A DNA stretch of 22,864 nucleotides from a bacterium (GTDB lineage: Bacteria; JAHJDO01): NCBI GenBank assembly GCA_023129655.1, contig JAGMBN010000010.1:1-22864 (forward strand), in the 5' to 3' direction. Every line of letters starts with the position of its first letter. The first letter of the stretch is position 1. A program made the position numbers and the translations under genes. A model generated the notes under the pieces. That model worked only from the letters and a program-made list of their open reading frames with translations. It did no database searches and had not been told where the DNA came from. Shown here piece after piece: positions 13,312 to 21,655 of this stretch.

Positions 13312-16300
13312 ATGAAGAAGATTGTGTTTTTAGTCGGGTTGATGTTTCTTTTAGCAAGTTATGGTCAGGCAGCTGAGCTGGTAGGTTATTGGAATTTTGA
13401 TGAGGGAAAGGGGAACATAGCCAGGGACAGCGCTGGTGAGCATAATGGAGAAATAAATGGCGCTGCGTGGGTGAAGGGGAAAAAAGGAGGAGCATTAGAG
13501 TTTGACGGAAAGAGTTATGTAGAGATAAAGGATACTACTAAAAGCTGCTTTGACCTTACCAGTATGACTCTCTCTGCATGGATATTTCCTAAGGCTCGCC
13601 AAGGACAAGGAGGAATTGTAGGTAAAAACTTTTACCAGATGTCCACTTATGGACTCTGGTTAAATAGTAATGGAACACTCCTATTTGATGTCTATGGTCC
13701 CTTTGGTAAGGAAGGGAAAATAGCAAGTTTTGCGCATAAAAGCAAGACCATCCTTAGCCTCAACCAGTGGTATCATGTAGCGGTTACCTATGATAACACC
13801 AAGGTCAAGTTTTATATCAACGGCAGGTTGGACTCTGTCTATGAAGAGAGCAGATTGCCTTCCATTAATAATCTACCTATACTCATCGGCAAAGTCTCCA
13901 CTGGCTATAAAGGAACAGAAAAATACTTTACCGGGATAATTGATGAGGTAAAGATATATAAAGGAGCTTTAACCGAAGAAGAGATAGAGGCTGAATACCA
14001 AGAGAGTGGAATGTATATCGATAATTTTAACAGGGATAAACCTGGGCCGGACTGGCAGGTTCAAAAAGGAACATGGACCATTAAAGACATGGCCCTTTAC
14101 TGTGAGGGCCCCGGAGGGATTACGTACCAAAAACCTATTGGCCGTAACGTGCGTATAGAGTATGATTGTGAGTCAGACGACCCCGGTGATATGTCACTCG
14201 TCTTGTTGACCAATCCAGGCGCATCGCCCCATAGCGGTTATTTTTTTGGTTTTGGCTCTAACTATAATAAGATTAACAAACTGCTCCGTAATGGCCGGAA
14301 GATGATCATTGATAAAAAGAACCTTATTAAGCCTGAGCAAATTCACCATGTGGTAATAGAAAAGCGGGGTCCGCATCTTGAGATGAAGGTTGATGGCAAA
14401 ATGTCACTCAAGGCATTTGATGGAATGGAAGAGAATATTAAAGGCAAATATTTTGGTTTGTATGTATGGACGCGGGCAAAGTTTGATAACCTTAAGGTAA
14501 CAGCCTTGCCTGATGATACTTCTGATGTCGTTTACGAACCTAAGCCTATCGTGAACAAATATTACGGTTTTAAGAAATCGGAAGATGATGATCTTCCTGA
14601 AGGCATAGAAAAAAAATTCACCGGTAACGCCGGTATTAAGATAGTAAATTCTAAGAACTGGGACTATGATTTGACCAGCAGAGGGGTTATAACCAAGGAT
14701 GACTATTGTATGGAATTATATAACCCTGATGATTCTCCCCAACATACGGCAGAGCTTTGTTTTTCATTTTCTCCCGTGGAAAATGGGCTGTTGGAAATGG
14801 ATCTGATGGCAGACTCTGAAGATACAGAGGGTGTAGAAATCTCCCTTCTCAATGAAAAGGGAGTCTCTCTGGCAACCTTTGAGGCGACTAATAATGGTTT
14901 TTCAGCACTTACAGCGAGTGGGAGGCAGGATATGGAACCCAATGTTGTATTTCCCAACCGCTCTCAGAGTCCCCGCCACTCCGCCACGAAGGCATGGATT
15001 GCTTTACGTCCCCAACGCTGGTATACCCTGCGGCTTGATTTTGATGGTCAGGCAGGAGAGTTTCGGGCTGGGTTACTCAACTATTACAGCAAAAAGCCCA
15101 GCAAAAAGGGCAAAAGCCCGACTGCGGTCTGGAACTGGCTTCAGCTTGGTGACCGGGTTCCATTTCTGAAAAAGGGCAAGATCGCTCAGGTATCAATCAG
15201 CATGACAAAAAAAGGAAAAGTCCTAGTGGATAATGTTGTTTTGTATGGACCGGCTCACCACCAGGTAATAGGTGGTCATGACAGACGTTTTTCGGCTAAG
15301 AAACTCTTGGGATTGAAGTATCCTGAGCGGCGGGATCCGGTAACCATGAAGGTCTATAGCCTGCGCCAAGTTCTGCCCTCAGCAAAAGTCTTTTCCCGAT
15401 TAGATAAGACATTGCCTAATACAAGCTTTCCTGCAGCCGGAATAAGATACAGTGATTTGTCGGTTCAGCAGGCATTACTGAAGGATGAGGTTCAGGCCAT
15501 GAACCGGGCAGCGTTTTACGTCCGGGATCAGGGAAAACTTTCCGACTCTCTTAAGTCTCAATGGCAGGCGGCAGCTGGCAAAGCAGCTGTTACCGAAGAT
15601 TCTCTGGCGGATCTATACCGCCGGTATGCCGGGTCCTTTATGGATAACCTGAATGAAGAGAAACTAAACTCTTTTTTTGAATCTGCTTCTAAAAAATTGG
15701 AATCTAAAATAAGATTAGCTCAGGACGAAGTGGGTTCGGTGATGAAGGGGTTTTCAGAAGTGTGTCCGGCAAAAATTCCCTCATTGGAACAATGCGCCGC
15801 CGGAGGCAGCGCTGTGGATTATTGCTGGAAGGATGGAATGTTTAAGAATAAAAAAGGGATCCCTGCCTTTTACTTTCCCCAGAATGTGGGGTGGAGACAT
15901 GACTCGCTTGATAAGGCACAGTTAGCGCAGGTATTGCAGTTGCCGGGGACCATAAAGGTACGCCGTAGAACATGCAATTGTAAATTGGGCGAGTACTCTG
16001 ACTACAATCAGTTTAATAGAGGGGAGCGTCCTCTGGCTCGGCTCTGGAGAGGGTCTGATTTTATGTTTCAATATAATATGATGCTTGGAAGACATGACTT
16101 ACAGATGTTTATACCTGAATGGTGGGCTGAAAAATATGGAGATGATAAGGATATATATATACAGGACCGCTCGGGTAAGATAATTGCTATGGCAGAGGAT
16201 AAGAAATATAAGAAGACGGGTGACGGTACTACAGCACATCTTAATTTCTGGCATCCTGAGGTTAAGAATCTCATGCACAACATAAGTAAACAAGCTGGTA

Positions 16301-17928
16301 AATTCATGGCCAAGAATTATCCCTGCCGGGTTAAAGACATTGAGCTTGGAGGTGAGGAAAAGCAGGCATGTTTTGGCAATGAAACCGGTTTGAACAAATC
16401 CGCAGTTGCCGAATTTCGTAAGTATTTGGAAAGAAAATACACTACTATAGACATACTCAACAAAACATGGGGCACAAACTATAAATCTTTCGAGAAACTT
16501 GGTCCCTCGCAGGTAGATTTGAAGAAGCCATGTGGACTGGCGTATGAGTTTGAGCGTTTTAGGCAGATTGGCTACTTTAACTGGATGAAGAACATAAAGA
16601 AATCGTTTAATGAAGGATATCCGGGGATACCGTCAAGCAACTATTTTTGCAAGGTGTTCGGTGGTAGGGACAATGTAACTGGTTTTGATATGGTCAAGAT
16701 GTTTGAGGCTTATGATATTATCACTTATCACACCTTTACCCGTTGGACCTGGCAGCCAATGTGTCGGGTGCTGGATAGTCTGCGAAAAATATATGGCAAT
16801 GGGCTTGGTAATCAGGAATGGGGTGCTTCTACAACAGCACCACAACTTTATGATGAAGAGTGTTATAAAAGTAATGGCCTGGCTATGCGATTTTCCGAAA
16901 TGGCCTGGGGTCGCAGCCTTCATTCCTTGTGGTATGGAACATCTCCTGGTTTCGCTGAAGGGTGCAACTGGCTGGAACCGCGCCTTGGCAATACGGTTAT
17001 TCGCCACTCTTCAACCTTTATGCCGGTGACATTCAAACGTTTCCGTCGTATGGGATACCCGGCTTTGACCTTTCCCACAATACAACCCGATATAGCGATA
17101 CTGGAGGTAACAAGTTCATTTTATAATCCACCGCCAAAAAACAAGTATTTTTTTGGTGTTCGTACATGGATGAATACAACCGTACGTCCATTGGAAAAGG
17201 CAGGTTATAATTATGGATTTCTTTACGAAGAGCCTTTGCTTAATGACAGGCAAAGGCTGGATGGGATACAGACCATAGTTGTACCTGCCGGTCTGTGTTG
17301 TCCGGAAAACTTGCAAAAGAAGCTGATTAAATGGGTAAAAGATGACGGCGGAAATCTGATTATGGTCGGTCCCTGTGGATTAATGGATCAATACGGTAAA
17401 AAGAGTGGTATATTGCTCGAAGCTGCTTTCCCGGGTGTGATCTGGAATGATTGTCAGAAACTCCACGGATGGCAGCCACGAAGCACTGGGACTTCTGCTA
17501 TTAAACCGATCGGGAGTTATGGTAATCACGGAAATCTTTATCGGACAAAACTTGGTAGAGGCACTGTGGCCATATTTGATACATTGGATTTTAAAGTATT
17601 TGATAACAATTTCTACCTAGAGGCTATTAGTAAGGTTACCCAAAAAAATGTTTGGGGAACAGACCCTGAAAACATCAAGCTCGTTTTCCGAGAATCTCCA
17701 AAAGGATGGTATGTGTACGCTGTTAACCTTGACTGGCGGAAAATAAGGGATGTTGAGATATATATTACTCAACAATTCAAGCAAGCGGCGGATATGGGAT
17801 TGGAAACACCTATTGCAGTGAAATTGAATTATATGGATGGAATAACACGATTCAGGTTGAAGCTTGCGCCTGGCGAAGGAACAGTGATTTATTTAGAGAA
17901 GCAACACACTCAAAGCAGAAAAACATGA
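13312..17928 (+). CDS. Secreted LamG-domain, GH42-like beta-galactosidase-type protein (1538 aa)
   Basis: A signal peptide (residues 1-22, KKIVFLVGLMFLLAS core, cut near GQAAE) precedes a LamG/concanavalin-like domain (about 23-228: YWNFDEGKG, SAWIFP, WYHVAVTYD, IDEVKIYKGALTEEEI). A second jelly-roll domain follows (about 238-405, DNFNRDKPGPDWQVQKGTW), then a third beta-sandwich (about 425-660) and a helical linker (about 690-830). A GH42-like catalytic barrel (about 840-1240) contains FGNETGL with E1024 as probable acid/base, followed by the family-like FRKYLERKYTTIDILNKTWGT; E1169 in GNQEWGAS is the probable nucleophile. A GATase-like trimerisation domain (about 1255-1400, LIKWVKDDGGNLIMVGP) and a beta C-terminus complete it. 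It is far longer than classical GH42 enzymes of about 700 residues. Substrate is presumably a galactoside, acted on outside the cytoplasm; retained activity is inferred from two glutamates only. Confidence 0.8.
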   Translation: MKKIVFLVGLMFLLASYGQAAELVGYWNFDEGKGNIARDSAGEHNGEINGAAWVKGKKGGALEFDGKSYVEIKDTTKSCFDLTSMTLSAWIFPKARQGQGGIVGKNFYQMSTYGLWLNSNGTLLFDVYGPFGKEGKIASFAHKSKTILSLNQWYHVAVTYDNTKVKFYINGRLDSVYEESRLPSINNLPILIGKVSTGYKGTEKYFTGIIDEVKIYKGALTEEEIEAEYQESGMYIDNFNRDKPGPDWQVQKGTWTIKDMALYCEGPGGITYQKPIGRNVRIEYDCESDDPGDMSLVLLTNPGASPHSGYFFGFGSNYNKINKLLRNGRKMIIDKKNLIKPEQIHHVVIEKRGPHLEMKVDGKMSLKAFDGMEENIKGKYFGLYVWTRAKFDNLKVTALPDDTSDVVYEPKPIVNKYYGFKKSEDDDLPEGIEKKFTGNAGIKIVNSKNWDYDLTSRGVITKDDYCMELYNPDDSPQHTAELCFSFSPVENGLLEMDLMADSEDTEGVEISLLNEKGVSLATFEATNNGFSALTASGRQDMEPNVVFPNRSQSPRHSATKAWIALRPQRWYTLRLDFDGQAGEFRAGLLNYYSKKPSKKGKSPTAVWNWLQLGDRVPFLKKGKIAQVSISMTKKGKVLVDNVVLYGPAHHQVIGGHDRRFSAKKLLGLKYPERRDPVTMKVYSLRQVLPSAKVFSRLDKTLPNTSFPAAGIRYSDLSVQQALLKDEVQAMNRAAFYVRDQGKLSDSLKSQWQAAAGKAAVTEDSLADLYRRYAGSFMDNLNEEKLNSFFESASKKLESKIRLAQDEVGSVMKGFSEVCPAKIPSLEQCAAGGSAVDYCWKDGMFKNKKGIPAFYFPQNVGWRHDSLDKAQLAQVLQLPGTIKVRRRTCNCKLGEYSDYNQFNRGERPLARLWRGSDFMFQYNMMLGRHDLQMFIPEWWAEKYGDDKDIYIQDRSGKIIAMAEDKKYKKTGDGTTAHLNFWHPEVKNLMHNISKQAGKFMAKNYPCRVKDIELGGEEKQACFGNETGLNKSAVAEFRKYLERKYTTIDILNKTWGTNYKSFEKLGPSQVDLKKPCGLAYEFERFRQIGYFNWMKNIKKSFNEGYPGIPSSNYFCKVFGGRDNVTGFDMVKMFEAYDIITYHTFTRWTWQPMCRVLDSLRKIYGNGLGNQEWGASTTAPQLYDEECYKSNGLAMRFSEMAWGRSLHSLWYGTSPGFAEGCNWLEPRLGNTVIRHSSTFMPVTFKRFRRMGYPALTFPTIQPDIAILEVTSSFYNPPPKNKYFFGVRTWMNTTVRPLEKAGYNYGFLYEEPLLNDRQRLDGIQTIVVPAGLCCPENLQKKLIKWVKDDGGNLIMVGPCGLMDQYGKKSGILLEAAFPGVIWNDCQKLHGWQPRSTGTSAIKPIGSYGNHGNLYRTKLGRGTVAIFDTLDFKVFDNNFYLEAISKVTQKNVWGTDPENIKLVFRESPKGWYVYAVNLDWRKIRDVEIYITQQFKQAADMGLETPIAVKLNYMDGITRFRLKLAPGEGTVIYLEKQHTQSRKT

Positions 17929-17951
17929 GTCTATAGGTTACTAATCGTACT

Positions 17952-17969
17952 GGCACAAATTGCCTTTTT
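17952..17969 (+). terminator. Weak candidate intrinsic terminator after the GH42-like gene
   Basis: GGCA and TGCC (17952-17955, 17961-17964) form a 4-bp stem with loop CAAAT, followed by five T, 23 bases after the stop codon. The stem is short, so this is tentative. Confidence 0.3.
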
Positions 17970-18016
17970 GTCAATAGAGGAAGTAACTGGAGTTTCCCCA
18001 AAAAATTTATTCATAA

Positions 18017-18259
18017 GTAATTGCTTATTATGTTATTGGAAAATATAGAGAATATGCTGCCATTATCAGCCTGACCTATGGAAAAGGGAAGGTAGTTCTA
18101 TTTAGCCCTCATCCAGAAGGCGGATATTATGGAATAGAAAAACATTTACATTATATTAATGGTAAAGAGATTAGAACCTATAAATTGATCTATAATGCTG
18201 CTTTATATTGTACAAAAGAGGGAAAAGAGGCAGAAAGACCGACTGGTTCGATGCATTAA
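18017..18259 (+). pseudogene. C-terminal fragment of a glutamine amidotransferase/BPL_N-like protein
   Basis: An open frame of 80 codons without a usable start reads IGKYREYAAIISLTYGKGK then VVLFSPHPEGG..., YKLIYNAALYCTKEGKE and ends at TAA. The GKGKVVLFSPHPE run is typical of the end of glutamine-amidotransferase-like (BPL_N type) proteins and trimerisation domains, followed by the usual 'L.NA.LY' helix. A stop lies immediately upstream in frame, and I find no convincing N-terminal part in 17929-18016. It is most likely the remains of a gene cut down by deletion, on the same strand as the preceding glycosidase. Confidence 0.6.
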
Positions 18260-18310
18260 TAGCAGGCTGTCTAAAAAGTCCATGTATGCTTTAAAGTGTA
18301 CGTATAGGAT
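18260..18310. other. Convergent intergenic gap; IS-end-like motif
   Basis: Between the remnant at 18017-18259 and the convergent PP-loop gene there is no gene. GGCTGTCTAAAAAGTC (18265-18280) resembles terminal inverted repeats of some transposons, but no matching opposite end or transposase was found in the window. No strong bidirectional terminator is visible. Confidence 0.25.
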
Positions 18311-19285
18311 TCAGTAAAGAAAATCGTTAACACGTTCTTCCTGTCCAAGTTTGATTATTTGATGATGATCTTTTTTGAATACATCAATATGCGCGACTGT
18401 TTTCTTACAGTACATTGAGCATAACATAGCTGCTGTTCTGATATCCTCGTCATTTGCCTCAGCTTCAATCAGAACCACTGGTCCTGGCACGTCTTGAGGT
18501 TCAAGTCGTATCATTCCATCTCCAGCGAGATTAAGCAATTTATTATTTTCCTGCTCGTTCCTTCCAATTATAACTTTTGTGCCTGATGGAAGTCTAAAAT
18601 GGCGGCCGATTTTTAATAATTCAATATCTTTTAACATAAAATCCGGTTTGAACTTCATTAAACCTTTCATGCGTTTTGAGAAATTCGGCTCTGTAAGCAG
18701 ACATCCACCAGCCGGGGTTGAAAACTTCAGAATTCCGTACTGGTTTGCCAGCATAAGCTGAGGTTTTCTTGATCGACCTTGAATATCAAACAATCTATCT
18801 CTGCTTATCCATCCTTTTATTTCAGGAACAGTAGGAGAAAGCAGCTTTGCAGATAAAGGACGAAGGATCAAGCCTTTCAAACCTGAATCCTTGTCTGCAA
18901 TGTTCATCGCATCCCTGCGCTGAGACATTGGCCTTTCTCCAAGAACCTCCCCTGTAATCAGGAAAGAAGCTTCTATCTTCTTCATATATTGAGCGGCTTT
19001 TATAAGCATATAGATCCTACAGTCTAAACATGGATTCATATTCTTACCATAACCATGTTTAGGATGTCTAACTATATCCAGAAAATCTTGAGACGCCTTA
19101 TGAGAATATAATGTTATTCCTAATTCATCAGCGCTTCTTTCTGCATAAGAAGATGCTGCGGTTTTTATTGACTCTGAAAAGGGGTAAATAACAGTAAACC
19201 CATACACTTCAACACCCTGCTCCATTACAATCTTTGCGCCTAGAGCACTGTCAAGCCCACCGGATATCAAAGCAACTGCCTTCAC
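18311..19285 (-). CDS. PP-loop ATP pyrophosphatase, ThiI/tRNA-thiolase-like
   Basis: A 324-residue protein with the PP-loop SGGLDS at residues 8-13, which binds ATP for adenylation. A CxxC pair (C86, C89 in NPCLDC), GEVLGERPMSQRRDA (about 112-126) and a third cysteine C195 in STPAGGCLL follow. The C-terminal third (about 225-324) is a separate small domain. The layout resembles proteins annotated as ThiI-like or tRNA 2-thiouridylase-like in deep-branching bacteria. They probably carry out sulfur transfer to tRNA or another adenylated substrate in the cytoplasm, with the cysteines as sulfur carriers or Fe-S ligands. No THUMP domain is present, so it is not classical ThiI. The start is GTG, and it overlaps the ispG stop as GTGA (19282-19285). 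Confidence 0.75.
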   Translation of the reverse strand: MKAVALISGGLDSALGAKIVMEQGVEVYGFTVIYPFSESIKTAASSYAERSADELGITLYSHKASQDFLDIVRHPKHGYGKNMNPCLDCRIYMLIKAAQYMKKIEASFLITGEVLGERPMSQRRDAMNIADKDSGLKGLILRPLSAKLLSPTVPEIKGWISRDRLFDIQGRSRKPQLMLANQYGILKFSTPAGGCLLTEPNFSKRMKGLMKFKPDFMLKDIELLKIGRHFRLPSGTKVIIGRNEQENNKLLNLAGDGMIRLEPQDVPGPVVLIEAEANDEDIRTAAMLCSMYCKKTVAHIDVFKKDHHQIIKLGQEERVNDFLY

Positions 19286-20340
19286 AAAACTTTCTTTATG
19301 TTGTTATTCTGTCTGATTCTAAATATCAATTCCTGAACAAGTTTTTCTTTTTTGACTCTTTTAACTATTTTGCCTTTGCAGAACAGGATTCCTGAAGTTT
19401 TTCCTCCTGCAATTCCAATATCAGCCTGTTTTGCTTCACCTGGTCCGTTCACTTCGCAGCCCATAACAGCGATCTTTATAGATGGTAATGGTGAAGCGAT
19501 AGAACTAAGTTGTTTTTTTAATTCTGTTACGACCGCTACAACATCAATCCTGCATCTTCCGCAAGTCGGGCAGGAGATGATCTCTTGGCCATATTCTCTG
19601 AGCTTTATAGATTGTAATATCTGGAAGCCTGCTTTTACTTCTTCTTCAGGAGGCGCAGTAAGTGAAACTCTGATAGTATCCCCGATTCCCTCTGAGAGGA
19701 GTATTCCCAACCCAACCGAGGATTTAATAAGTCCTTCAGGTAATGGCCCTGCCTCTGTAATTCCAAGGTGAAACGGATAATCGCATTTAGTCGCCATCTC
19801 CCTGTAAGCTTCAACGGTAGAAAGTACGTCTGAAGATTTTAGCGCTATGATAATGTTGTAAAATTTATATTTTTCAAATATTTTAAGATACTTAATGCAC
19901 TCTTCTACCATTAGTTTCGGATTCTTTATTGATCCTGCATTTACACCTATCCTGATCGCTATGCTTTTTTCTGCAGCTGCAGAGATGATCATACTAAGAT
20001 GCTTTTGACTGGAAATGTTTCCCGGATTAAGTCTTAATTTATCAACGCCCTGTTTTATTGCTTCCAATGCAAGTTTGTATGAAAAATGTATATCTGCAAC
20101 AAGAGGGATGGTAATCTGTTTTTTTATTTCTCCCAAACATTTTGCCGCTTTGATATCAGGAACTGCAACCCTTATAATTTCGCAGCCTGTTTTCTCCAGA
20201 CTTCTTATTTGAGAAACTGTAGCATTAATATCTTTAGTATCTGTTTTTGTCATGGACTGAACAGATATCGGAGCATCTCCGCCTATTATAATATTCCCAA
20301 CTTTAACAGGTCTGGTGTTACGGCGTTGGAGTGAAGACAT
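19282..20340 (-). CDS. ispG: 4-hydroxy-3-methylbut-2-enyl diphosphate synthase IspG (GcpE)
   Basis: This 352-residue enzyme converts 2-C-methyl-D-erythritol 2,4-cyclodiphosphate to HMBPP, the penultimate MEP-pathway step, using a [4Fe-4S] cluster. The cluster ligands are visible: C257 and C260 (CPTCGRC), C295 (MGCEVNGPGE) and E302. The N-terminal TIM barrel shows SVQSMTKTDT and KLRLNPGNI. Length matches the compact bacterial form without the plant-type insertion. An AAGGA lies upstream of the ATG on the minus strand. Its start overlaps the end of rseP by 23 bases, and its end overlaps the PP-loop gene by four, so it belongs to the operon with dxr, another MEP enzyme. Confidence 0.96.
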   Translation of the reverse strand: MSSLQRRNTRPVKVGNIIIGGDAPISVQSMTKTDTKDINATVSQIRSLEKTGCEIIRVAVPDIKAAKCLGEIKKQITIPLVADIHFSYKLALEAIKQGVDKLRLNPGNISSQKHLSMIISAAAEKSIAIRIGVNAGSIKNPKLMVEECIKYLKIFEKYKFYNIIIALKSSDVLSTVEAYREMATKCDYPFHLGITEAGPLPEGLIKSSVGLGILLSEGIGDTIRVSLTAPPEEEVKAGFQILQSIKLREYGQEIISCPTCGRCRIDVVAVVTELKKQLSSIASPLPSIKIAVMGCEVNGPGEAKQADIGIAGGKTSGILFCKGKIVKRVKKEKLVQELIFRIRQNNNIKKVL

Positions 20341-21655
20341 TGATTATTTTATCCTTTGCAACTCTCATAATATCATTAAATGTCACGTATACCATTAAAG
20401 TTACAAGGAGCGCAATGCCAAATTTTGTTGTCCATTCAAGCCATTTCTCATTAACCGGGCTGCCTTTTATAGATTCTATTAGAAAGAAGATTATGTGTCC
20501 GCCATCAAGCACAGGAATTGGAAGCAGATTAAGTATAGCAAGATTTACACTTATTAGAGCAAGCAGATAAAACAGGTTCATAAGTCCTGCTTCTGCCTGT
20601 TTATTTGCAAGCTGCGCAATCATTATGGGCCCACCAAGTGTTTTAGGCGATATTTCCCTTTTTATAAGCATCCATATAGATCTATATGTGAGACCTATCA
20701 AACTTATGGTTTGATTGCATCCTTGAACAAGCGCTCCGATTGGCCCATATCTACGTGTTATTGTCTTAAACTCAGGACCTATTCCTATGAGACCAATGTT
20801 CAGCGTTTTATTAAGTTTAGGCACAACACTTATTTTTAACTGCTCTTTCTCTCGTTTTATTATAAGTGAGATTTTCTCTCCTGCGCTGTTATGAATGTTC
20901 TTTGCCATATCATTCCATGATGATATTTGTTTATCATTAATAAATAGAACAACATCGCCTTTTTTAATACCGGCTTTGTGCGCAGGGCTTTCAGGCTCAA
21001 CAGCATCTATTGCAGGTGGAATAAACGGAGAAACCCCAATGTATCCACCTCCTTTTTCTTTGTTAAACTCTGTTTTAACCTGAATGCTTTTTCTTTCGCC
21101 GTTTCTGTCAATGAGTATGGATATCTTGCGATTTGGATTGGTCAAAATAATATGTTTAAACTTGGTCCAATCTTTAATTTGTCTGTCATTTGCTTTGAGT
21201 ATTATATCTCCCACTTTCAGGTCAGCTTTGGACCCAGGTGAATCTTTGGTTATTTCTCCAATTTTAGCCTCAAAATAAGGTAGTTCTATGCCTGTAAAGA
21301 AGATACAAGAGAAAACAAAAACTGCCAGCAGTATGTTCATAAAAGGTCCTGCCAATATTACAAGTGTTCTCTGAAAAGGACTCTTAGAATAGAACTCCCA
21401 TACAGCGCCTGTTTTTTCTTCAGCAGATTCTCCTGCAAGTTTTACATATCCTCCCAATGGTACAGCAGATATCAAGTATTCTGTATCTCCTTTCTGAAAG
21501 CTGATAAGCTTAGGGCCAAATCCAATGGAGAATTTTTCTACTTTAATGCCGAATTTTTTAGCTACAAGAAAATGTCCCAGTTCATGTACGAAAACCAGAA
21601 TACTTATCACAACAATGAATGGGAGTATATTAATCAGCCAATTTAGAGCAAACAT
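20318..21655 (-). CDS. rseP: RIP metalloprotease RseP (site-2 protease)
   Basis: A 445-residue inner-membrane zinc protease. The first transmembrane segment carries HELGH (H24, E25, H28), and the C-terminal one NLLPIPVLDGG (N376 to D384 region) supplies the third ligand and the NxxPxPxLDG motif. Two PDZ domains lie between (about residues 120-195 with GDIILKANDRQI, and about 205-280 with GDVVLFINDKQI). A further helix pair completes the membrane core. It cleaves transmembrane anti-sigma factors or signal-peptide remnants. The ATG at 21655 has GAGG 5 bases upstream; the longer frame from TTG at 21670 (MGEEN...) is less likely. The start overlaps dxr by 13 bases, and the end overlaps ispG by 23 bases. 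Confidence 0.95.
   Translation of the reverse strand: MFALNWLINILPFIVVISILVFVHELGHFLVAKKFGIKVEKFSIGFGPKLISFQKGDTEYLISAVPLGGYVKLAGESAEEKTGAVWEFYSKSPFQRTLVILAGPFMNILLAVFVFSCIFFTGIELPYFEAKIGEITKDSPGSKADLKVGDIILKANDRQIKDWTKFKHIILTNPNRKISILIDRNGERKSIQVKTEFNKEKGGGYIGVSPFIPPAIDAVEPESPAHKAGIKKGDVVLFINDKQISSWNDMAKNIHNSAGEKISLIIKREKEQLKISVVPKLNKTLNIGLIGIGPEFKTITRRYGPIGALVQGCNQTISLIGLTYRSIWMLIKREISPKTLGGPIMIAQLANKQAEAGLMNLFYLLALISVNLAILNLLPIPVLDGGHIIFFLIESIKGSPVNEKWLEWTTKFGIALLVTLMVYVTFNDIMRVAKDKIINVFTPTP

Noticed and set aside
16633..17029. Long open frames on both strands inside the GH42-like gene (16633-17007 minus, 16685-17029 plus)
   Set aside because: Both overlap the catalytic domain of a continuous 1538-codon gene and show no independent family features.
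19352..19771. 139-codon plus-strand open frame
   Set aside because: Antisense to ispG, including its cluster-binding cysteines; ispG is certain.
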